Shown: positions 1 to 5,387 of the stretch, one piece after another | How the letters are laid out: every line of letters begins with the position of its first letter | How positions within the stretch are numbered: position 1 is the stretch's first letter | Origin: Photorhabdus cinerea | Lineage (GTDB): Bacteria > Pseudomonadota > Gammaproteobacteria > Enterobacterales > Enterobacteriaceae | Reading direction: 5' to 3' | DNA length: 9,647 bases | Assembly (NCBI RefSeq): GCF_011189575.1 | Contig: NZ_PUJW01000047.1 | Coordinates: forward strand, 1-9,647 | The notes under the pieces: generated by a model | Told to the model about the DNA's origin: nothing | What the model saw: the letters and a program-made list of their open reading frames with translations, nothing else | Database searches by the model: none | Program-made: the position numbers and the translations under genes

Positions 1-1247
1 TTGATTTGGATGAATGGCCGCTGGGGGGAGAAAGCCTGTGGGTCCGGTTAGCCCGCCCGTATGCGGGCAGCACCTACGGTTTCCACTGGCCTTTGGTTCA
101 GGGGACGGAGGTGGCGGTGGCATTTGAACAGGGCAACCCGGACCGGCCCTATATCGCCCATGCGCTGCATGACTCGCGGCATGAAGATCATGTGACCCGC
201 TACAACTACAAACGCAATGTGCTGCGTACACCGGCTAACAACAAACTGCGCATGGACGATGAGCGTGGCAAAGAACACATCAAATTAAGTACCGAATACG
301 GCGGAAAAAGTCAGCTCAATCTGGGCCATCTGGTGGATGGACAGAGACCGCATCCGAATAAACGCGGTGAAGGCTTTGAGCTGCGAACCGACGACTGGGG
401 GGCTATTCGGGCGGGAAAAGGGTTGTTTATCAGCGCCGATCAGCAAACCAAAGCCTCGGGCCAGCAACTGGATATGTCAGTAGTGATAGAGCAATTAGAA
501 ACGGCTCTGTCTATCGCTAAATCCTTATCAAAAGCCGCTGAAATCGGCCAGGGTAAACCGGGAGATTCCGCAGGACAGGCGGTGCTGAATCAGGCGCTGG
601 AAGGATTGAAAAAGCCGGGAATATTGATGCATGCGCCACAAGGGATAGGGATTATCAGCCCTGAGGCGGTCAGGGTGGCATCGGGCAACCACAGCGTAGG
701 GGTGATAGCAGGGAAAAATGCCGATATCAGTGCATTGAAAGACATTACCGCTGTAGGTGGTGAGTCAGTGAGTTTATTTGCGCAAAAATCAGGCATGAAA
801 TTATTTGCTCATCAAGGAAAGCTGGAGATACAGGCGCAGGATGATGAGCTGTCCATGCTGGCTAAGAAGGATATTGACATAACCAGTGCGGAGGGAAAGG
901 TCACGATTAGTGCCAGTCGGGAAATCGTTCTGTCCAGTGGTGGCGGCTATATTCGGATTAAAGACGGCAACATCGAATTGGGTTGTCCCGGCAATATCCT
1001 GCTGAAAGCGGCCAATATACAGAAAATGGGTGCAGAGAATGTTAATGCTCCTGCGCCGGCTCTGCCACGGGGTTTTAGTGGGTTTTTTACCTTGAAGGAT
1101 CAGGATAGCGGGCAAGTTTTACCTCATAAGCGTTACCGCATTACTACCGCCGATGGGCAGGTGTTTGAAGGGGTGAGTGATGAAAACGGTAAAACCGTGG
1201 AAATTCATACTGCGACACCTGACAAGCTGAACATTGAACACTTTTAA
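1..1247 (+). CDS. vgrG: VgrG spike protein, 3' part (5' end outside window)
   Basis: C-terminal ~415 residues of a T6SS VgrG, the trimeric spike that caps the Hcp tube and carries effectors. The frame is open to base 3, so the TTG at position 6 is not a start. The fragment opens inside the gp5 OB-fold domain (EWPLGGESLWVRLARPYAG, then WPLVQGTEVAVAFEQGNPDRP; residues ~1-55). A linker with NVLRTPANNKLRMDDERGKE follows, then a repetitive strand-forming stretch typical of DUF2345/gp5 C-terminal beta-helix (residues ~200-345; SMLAKKDIDITSAEGKVTI, SSGGGYIRIKDGNIELG). After an Ala/Pro linker (NAPAPALPRG) comes a ~50-residue module, FFTLKDQDSGQVLPHKRYRI to DENGKTVEIHT, resembling the transthyretin-like extension that binds the Tle1 effector in enteroaggregative E. 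coli VgrG. The stop lies 20 bp before the next gene, the likely cargo. Family assignment is secure; docking of this particular cargo is inferred. Confidence 0.95.
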   Translation, partial: DLDEWPLGGESLWVRLARPYAGSTYGFHWPLVQGTEVAVAFEQGNPDRPYIAHALHDSRHEDHVTRYNYKRNVLRTPANNKLRMDDERGKEHIKLSTEYGGKSQLNLGHLVDGQRPHPNKRGEGFELRTDDWGAIRAGKGLFISADQQTKASGQQLDMSVVIEQLETALSIAKSLSKAAEIGQGKPGDSAGQAVLNQALEGLKKPGILMHAPQGIGIISPEAVRVASGNHSVGVIAGKNADISALKDITAVGGESVSLFAQKSGMKLFAHQGKLEIQAQDDELSMLAKKDIDITSAEGKVTISASREIVLSSGGGYIRIKDGNIELGCPGNILLKAANIQKMGAENVNAPAPALPRGFSGFFTLKDQDSGQVLPHKRYRITTADGQVFEGVSDENGKTVEIHTATPDKLNIEHF

Positions 1248-1253
1248 CTTACT

Positions 1254-1260
1254 GAGAGGA
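1254..1260 (+). promoter_or_regulatory. Shine-Dalgarno of the putative effector gene
   Basis: GAGAGGA seven bases before the ATG at 1268. It lies wholly in the 20-bp gap after the vgrG stop and fixes the start of the 737-residue protein. The short gap suggests co-transcription with vgrG. Confidence 0.75.
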
Positions 1261-1267
1261 AAATCGT

Positions 1268-3481
1268 ATGGCCGTAACGACCGGAAGAACCGCGGTAAAA
1301 CCACAAAACACCGATGTGCATGTGAAGGCAGAGCCGGCACTTTACTTCCATCCGGACAGTGAAACCCTGATTTTTGTGGATAAAGAAGATATCCATGCAC
1401 TGGAGGCAGAACATAACTTCCTGAGTCTCTGTGTGGAACAGCGCATTGAGGCTGAATTGCAGTTAGCGGCGCTAACTGAACAGTGTACCCAACAGACCAT
1501 GGTACCCGTTTACGGGCATGAAGCGCAGCTCAAAGCAGCTTATGACGAACTGAATAACGCTTGTGATCGGTTACACAATCAACTGACGACATTGAGTCCG
1601 CCAGAATATCTGCCAAAAACCACGTTACTGGATGAAAACGCCAAAAAAAGCGCGATTGGTATCACTGAATTGATCGCAATGAACAAGGGGTATCAAGGCT
1701 ACAAATACACCTACGTTCGGTCGGACAAAATCAAAAGTCACTGGCGGCGCTATAAGTTGAATGATCAGGACAAAAAAAGCGGTGGTAAAAGTTTCCTGCG
1801 GGAAGTGGCGTATACCGATAAAGAGGGCAACAGCCGGACTCGAATGGAGATCGACGGGAAGAAGCTGGAATCACAAATCGGCAAACTAAAACCTGCATTA
1901 ACCGTAGTGGATGTGAAGCTGATTGATGATCACAGCGGCATCTGGGGACAGTGGGCGCAGGACCTGAATGACAGCCTGAAAACGTCGCCGTATGACGGAG
2001 AGCATATTGGGTTTGATTCGCAATCCCAACTGATGCGCTGGTCTTATGGTGCGGGAGCTAAAGCCGAATTGAACCCGCTGGAAATCAGTAAAAATGGGCT
2101 GAAAGGGCTGTTGGAGGGTTCAGGGAAGATTAATTTTTATGCCAATTTTGCGCTGGCGGAATCGCGAACAAGGGCGACATTGCATCTGCCGGACAAAACC
2201 GGGGTGAAGCTGAGCTATCCGCGCAAAGAGGGTGGTGAGGGGACGCTGGGAATGTGGCGGTTTGATCTTACGCTGATGTTATCGGGCAGTGTGGGGGCTA
2301 GTCTGGGGATAGAGGCGGGAGTGAACCTGAAAGGTAATGTGGCGAAGGGGATACCGACCAAGATGGCGCTGGATGGTAACGGTATACCGGGTCGTCGCAA
2401 GGTAGATGTTTCTAAGATGCTGGAGGACTCGGATAGCGGTGGGGAATTGAGTATGTTTGCCGGGGCGGAATGTGGTGCCAATCTGAGCGGCAGCCTGATG
2501 TGGAAAAATCCTGATAAAGATCCCATGGCGTTTCGAACACTGGCGAAGGTAAGTGTTGGTGTGACGGGACAGGCCGGTGTGGGTATTAGTGGTGTTGTGT
2601 CGTTTAGTTACCGGGATGGTCATATTCGAGTTGTTGCTAAAGGTGGTTTGTGCTGGGGAGTAGGCGGTAAAGGTTCGGTTAGTTTTGATATCGATGGTGA
2701 GGAGATATGGGAAGAGTTTATGCCGTGTCTGGCCTATATGTTGCGCAATATGGACTATGTGAAATTGTTGGTGATGACTGAGGAGCATTATTACGCATTT
2801 TGTATGATGCCACTGATAAAGCTGGGAGAATTTGCTCTAACTGAAAGCACGGAAGGTTTAATTTCCGTTCTGAAGGAATCTTGGGAGGATAAGGAAAAGC
2901 GGGTGGCACTGATGGAAAAGATTAATGATAGTCAAGGAGATGTACTGAAGTATGCACCACCAGAAACCCGAGGTGCAGTGATTGCAGCGCTGATTGAGAC
3001 TAACTTCTGGGATGAGGTTGCTAGCCCGGCCAGTCATCGTGAATTGAAGGGTGAAATCATGACAGTATTCAGCGCGCGTAAGCGGGCAGTGTTAGAGGTA
3101 TTGAAATGGGTGCAGTCAAAACGTGACTACGAGCATGTGATGCAGAACTTACATAAGGTACCGGGTGAAGGCGGGGAAATCCCAAGTGGAGGAGGAAATA
3201 AGTGGAAGGCGGGCGAAGAGGAAGTGATTGCCTTTTTAGGTCGAGGTGAAGCACCACGAGTCTATGGGCGTAGTGATAATTTTGTCCCTTTAGCAGCCAA
3301 AGTCATTATTGAACCAAGCCATTATGCAAAAAATTTGAAAGACATTTATGACTGGTTACCCTCTAGTGAAGAGTCAGCTAAATGCTTGAATGAACCACTG
3401 AAACCAGTAAATGCAGAGTTGTTTAAGAGTGCTACACAGGTGGTCATTGAGCAGCACCGTTATGTGAGAATATTTAAATGA
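1268..3481 (+). CDS. Putative VgrG-linked T6SS effector, unrecognised family (737 aa)
   Basis: I do not recognise the family. Its position directly after vgrG, and before envelope-targeted lipoproteins that overlap its stop codon, is that of a T6SS effector. There is no signal peptide, PAAR motif or Rhs repeat. The N-terminal region (residues ~20-110) is charged and helical, possibly coiled-coil (KEDIHALEAEHNFLSLCVEQ). The middle (~280-480) is rich in Gly/Ser with alternating strand-like segments (SGSVGASLGIEAGVNLKGN at ~339; SVGVTGQAGVGISGVVSF), suggesting a beta-barrel or beta-sandwich. A helical stretch follows (~481-530, EEFMPCLAYMLRNMDYVKLL). The last ~198 residues (~540-737) form a separable domain that recurs as the tail of the third lipoprotein (YGRSDNF, PSHYAxNLxDIY, NEPLKPVNA). 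No GxSxG lipase or obvious nuclease/peptidase motif is visible. Membrane disruption is possible but unproven. The ATG follows GAGAGGA. Confidence 0.8.
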   Translation: MAVTTGRTAVKPQNTDVHVKAEPALYFHPDSETLIFVDKEDIHALEAEHNFLSLCVEQRIEAELQLAALTEQCTQQTMVPVYGHEAQLKAAYDELNNACDRLHNQLTTLSPPEYLPKTTLLDENAKKSAIGITELIAMNKGYQGYKYTYVRSDKIKSHWRRYKLNDQDKKSGGKSFLREVAYTDKEGNSRTRMEIDGKKLESQIGKLKPALTVVDVKLIDDHSGIWGQWAQDLNDSLKTSPYDGEHIGFDSQSQLMRWSYGAGAKAELNPLEISKNGLKGLLEGSGKINFYANFALAESRTRATLHLPDKTGVKLSYPRKEGGEGTLGMWRFDLTLMLSGSVGASLGIEAGVNLKGNVAKGIPTKMALDGNGIPGRRKVDVSKMLEDSDSGGELSMFAGAECGANLSGSLMWKNPDKDPMAFRTLAKVSVGVTGQAGVGISGVVSFSYRDGHIRVVAKGGLCWGVGGKGSVSFDIDGEEIWEEFMPCLAYMLRNMDYVKLLVMTEEHYYAFCMMPLIKLGEFALTESTEGLISVLKESWEDKEKRVALMEKINDSQGDVLKYAPPETRGAVIAALIETNFWDEVASPASHRELKGEIMTVFSARKRAVLEVLKWVQSKRDYEHVMQNLHKVPGEGGEIPSGGGNKWKAGEEEVIAFLGRGEAPRVYGRSDNFVPLAAKVIIEPSHYAKNLKDIYDWLPSSEESAKCLNEPLKPVNAELFKSATQVVIEQHRYVRIFK
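2888..3460 (+). repeat. Effector C-terminal domain, copy 1
   Basis: Coding segment for residues ~541-731 of the 737-residue protein. It is repeated in diverged form at ~6290-6840 inside the third lipoprotein gene. Shared blocks include LMEKIN-SQGDVLK, LKWVQSKRDYE-VMQ, VIAFL, YGRSDNF-P-AAKV, PSHYA-NL-DIY and NEPLKPVNA. By eye more than half of the residues are identical. Confidence 0.9.
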
Positions 3482-4431
3482 TAGAACGAATAACGAGTTA
3501 TTCCATGATATCTGGACTGGCATTGTTAATTCTGGTCGGATGTAAAGATGAAAAGAAAACTCAGGCAGAACAGCAGGCGCTGGTAAAAGAAGCTCTGGCA
3601 GAAATGGTACCGGTGGCTGGTGGCAGTTTTATGATGGGAGATTTTGGTCACCGAGTGGGGGAACATCTGCCTTACAGCTTTGATTTGGATAACAAACCAG
3701 AACATAAGGTAACGCTGGATAGTTTCAAAATTGCCAAATATAAGGTGACGTGGGGGCAGTTTAATCGTTACCGGGCGATTTTGGGCCTGCCGAAAACGGC
3801 AACTTATAACAATTTGAAATCTTCAGACCCTGACTACGAATATCTTGACCGGAGTACAGGAGATAACTATCCGGCTTCGGTGAGTTGGCAGGATGCTAAA
3901 GATTACTGTCAGTGGTTGAGCAAAATCAGTGCTAAACAGGTGGATTTACCGACAGAGGCACAGTGGGAATATGCGGCCCGTAGTCGCGGTCAGTTGTTTA
4001 TTTTTGCTAATAACAACAATGTGTATGAGCCGAATAAAAATTTTACGAGCTATATTCGTCCGGTAGGCTCTTATCCGCCTAATCCATTGGGGTTGTACGA
4101 CATGATGGGTAATGGCACAGATTGGGTCAATGATTGGTATGCCGATGATTATTATCAGCATTCGCCGGAGCATAACCCACAAGGTCCTAAGTCTGGAGAG
4201 AAAAAGGTTATTAGGGGACGGGCAGGAGGAGACGGTTTTTTTAGCACAACGGTAACAAGAAATAAATTGGAGTTTAGGAGTAATAAACCTTACCCGCTTG
4301 GCTACGGCTTCCGCTGTGCAGTTAATTTGCCTGAAACCAAGAATTCAACTTTAGATCTGAAAAACTCCAGTGGCAGCCAGAGCATATCTGTGGCTAAACC
4401 GCTTTCTTCTCAGGAAGGAACAAAATCATGA
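3478..4431 (+). CDS. FGE/SUMF1-like lipoprotein, copy 1 (candidate immunity protein)
   Basis: A lipoprotein: signal peptide with lipobox LVGC (lipidated Cys22) and Lys at +2, consistent with outer-membrane sorting. The mature part is an FGE-sulfatase (PF03781-type) domain: MVPVAGGSFMMGDF (~43-56), PEHKVTLDSFKIAKYKVTW, NYPASVSWQDAKDYCQWL, LPTEAQWEYAARS, NPLGLYDMMGNGTDWVNDWY, KKVIRGR and GYGFRC. The catalytic Cys pair of true formylglycine-generating enzymes, expected just after the (V/I)RG motif, is absent, and no EgtB-type iron-binding domain is present, so a binding rather than enzymatic role is likely. FGE-like periplasmic proteins are known in T6SS (TagR of Pseudomonas aeruginosa). Its ATGA overlap with the effector stop suggests translational coupling, since only a weak ribosome site (GTGAGAA) is visible. 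Its signal peptide differs from copies 2 and 3 although the mature part is nearly identical to copy 2. Immunity is inferred from context. Confidence 0.85.
   Translation: MIERITSYSMISGLALLILVGCKDEKKTQAEQQALVKEALAEMVPVAGGSFMMGDFGHRVGEHLPYSFDLDNKPEHKVTLDSFKIAKYKVTWGQFNRYRAILGLPKTATYNNLKSSDPDYEYLDRSTGDNYPASVSWQDAKDYCQWLSKISAKQVDLPTEAQWEYAARSRGQLFIFANNNNVYEPNKNFTSYIRPVGSYPPNPLGLYDMMGNGTDWVNDWYADDYYQHSPEHNPQGPKSGEKKVIRGRAGGDGFFSTTVTRNKLEFRSNKPYPLGYGFRCAVNLPETKNSTLDLKNSSGSQSISVAKPLSSQEGTKS
4189..4299 (+). other. Hypervariable cassette, FGE-like copy 1
   Basis: 37 codons (residues 238-274) between HNPQGP and GYGFRC. The core reads KKVIRGRAGGDGFFSTTVTR. It corresponds to the active-site loop region of the FGE fold but has no cysteine. 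It shares the 11-mer AGCACAACGGT with the copy 3 cassette rather than with copy 2, its otherwise closest relative. Contains a T7 run at 4236-4242. Confidence 0.8.
4412..4419 (+). promoter_or_regulatory. Shine-Dalgarno of FGE-like copy 2, inside the end of copy 1
   Basis: AGGAAGGA eight bases before the ATG at 4428, coding for part of the conserved C-terminal SQEGTKS of copy 1. The same arrangement recurs at 5368-5375, so the C-terminal tail is conserved at least partly because it doubles as the next gene's ribosome site. Confidence 0.8.
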
Positions 4432-5387
4432 AACGAATAATTTGTTATCCCTTAATAGCTGGTTTGTTGTTACTAACACTGGCGGGCTGTAAAGATGAAA
4501 AGAAAACTCAGGCAGAACAGCGGGCTTTGGTAAAAGAAGCTCTGGCAGAAATGGTACCGGTGGCTGGTGGCAGTTTTATGATGGGAGATTTTGGTCACCG
4601 AGTGGGGGAACATCTGCCTTACAGCTTTGATTTGGATAACAAACCAGAACATAAGGTAACGCTGGATAGTTTCAAAATTGCCAAATATAAGGTGACGTGG
4701 GGGCAGTTTAATCGTTACCGGGCGATTTTGGGCCTGCCGAAAACGGCAACTTATAACAATTTGAAATCTTCAGACCCTGACTATGAATACTTCGACCGGA
4801 GTACTGGGGATAACTATCCGGCTTCGGTAAGTTGGCAGGATGCTAAAGATTATTGTCAGTGGTTGGGTGGTGTGAGTGGTAAGCAGGTCGATTTACCGAC
4901 GGAAGCGCAGTGGGAATATGCGGCCCGTAGTCGCGGTCAGTTGTTTATTTTTGCTAATAACAACAATGTGTATGAGCCGAATAAAAATTTTACGAACGAT
5001 ATTCGTCCGGTAGGCTCTTATCCGCCTAATCCATTGGGGTTGTACGACATGATGGGTAATGGCACAGATTGGGTCAATGATTGGTATGCCGCTGATTATT
5101 ATCAGCATTCGCCGGAGCATAACCCACAAGGCCCTGAAAGGGGGAAAGACAAAGTGGTTAGAGGCCAAATGGCAGCTGATATATGGGGGAATCATGTTAT
5201 TGATCGCAGTAAGAGAACTTTGAATTATTTTGAAGAAAGAAAAGTTAATTCTCCAGGCTACGGCTTCCGCTGTGCAGTTAATTTACCTGAAACCAAGAAT
5301 TCAACTTTAGATCTGAAAAACTCCAGCGGCAGCCAGAGTATACCTTCGGCTAACCCGCTTGCTTCTCAGGAAGGAACAAAATCATGA
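4428..5387 (+). CDS. FGE/SUMF1-like lipoprotein, copy 2 (candidate immunity protein)
   Basis: Lipoprotein signal with lipobox LAGC (Cys21), then the same FGE-like domain as the preceding gene. Only scattered substitutions separate the two (LDRS/FDRS, SKISAK/GGVSGK, TSY/TND, ADD/AAD) until residue ~237. There a 40-codon cassette (KVVRGQMAADIWGNHVIDR onward) is wholly different, before identity resumes at GYGFRC. No Cys pair follows the VRG motif, so formylglycine-generating activity is not expected. It overlaps copies 1 and 3 by ATGA and has a strong AGGAAGGA ribosome site. The near-identity outside the cassette points to recent duplication or gene conversion. Tandem immunity paralogues behind one vgrG-effector pair have a precedent at P. 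aeruginosa PA5086-PA5088. Immunity here is inferred, and a TagR-like regulatory role is an alternative. Confidence 0.85.
   Translation: MKRIICYPLIAGLLLLTLAGCKDEKKTQAEQRALVKEALAEMVPVAGGSFMMGDFGHRVGEHLPYSFDLDNKPEHKVTLDSFKIAKYKVTWGQFNRYRAILGLPKTATYNNLKSSDPDYEYFDRSTGDNYPASVSWQDAKDYCQWLGGVSGKQVDLPTEAQWEYAARSRGQLFIFANNNNVYEPNKNFTNDIRPVGSYPPNPLGLYDMMGNGTDWVNDWYAADYYQHSPEHNPQGPERGKDKVVRGQMAADIWGNHVIDRSKRTLNYFEERKVNSPGYGFRCAVNLPETKNSTLDLKNSSGSQSIPSANPLASQEGTKS
5136..5255 (+). other. Hypervariable cassette, FGE-like copy 2
   Basis: 40 codons (residues 237-276) between HNPQGP and GYGFRC. KVVRG is kept, then the sequence is unlike copy 1 or 3 except for a shared Arg (HVIDR in place of TTVTR/TTVAR). Confidence 0.8.
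5368..5375 (+). promoter_or_regulatory. Shine-Dalgarno of FGE-like copy 3, inside the end of copy 2
   Basis: AGGAAGGA eight bases before the ATG at 5384, within the last codons of copy 2. Identical in sequence and spacing to the site at 4412-4419. Confidence 0.8.

Larger units (their letters stand above)
3541..4430 (+). repeat. Tandem direct repeat, unit 1 of the FGE-like array
   Basis: From the lipid-modified Cys codon to the start codon of the next gene. Nearly identical to 4488-5386 except for the internal cassette at 4189-4299, and more diverged from 5444-6275. The homology starts exactly at the Cys codon; the signal peptide before it is unrelated in sequence to that of units 2 and 3. 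Confidence 0.9.
4488..5386 (+). repeat. Tandem direct repeat, unit 2 of the FGE-like array
   Basis: Second unit, offset 947 bp from unit 1 at its left end and 956 bp at its right end. The 9-bp difference is entirely the longer cassette (120 versus 111 nt). Confidence 0.9.

Noticed and set aside
6..8. TTG at position 6 as the start of the vgrG reading frame
   Set aside because: The frame is open to the window edge and begins inside the gp5 OB-fold; VgrG proteins have several hundred residues before this point.
48..3257. Many minus-strand open frames opposite vgrG and the effector gene (for example 801-1115 and 2279-2788)
   Set aside because: They lack ribosome sites and recognisable domains, are biased in composition, and lie antisense to well-supported genes.
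1268..3481. Phospholipase (Tle-type) effector
   Set aside because: No GxSxG or HxKxxxxD motif found in the protein, despite the Tle1-like arrangement of vgrG, effector and lipoprotein genes.
3946..5195. Two similar minus-strand open frames opposite lipoprotein copies 1 and 2
   Set aside because: Their similarity only reflects the duplicated sense genes; no start signals or domains.
3478..5387. Active formylglycine-generating enzymes (sulfatase maturation)
   Set aside because: The catalytic Cys pair after the RG motif is absent in all copies and no sulfatase gene is nearby.
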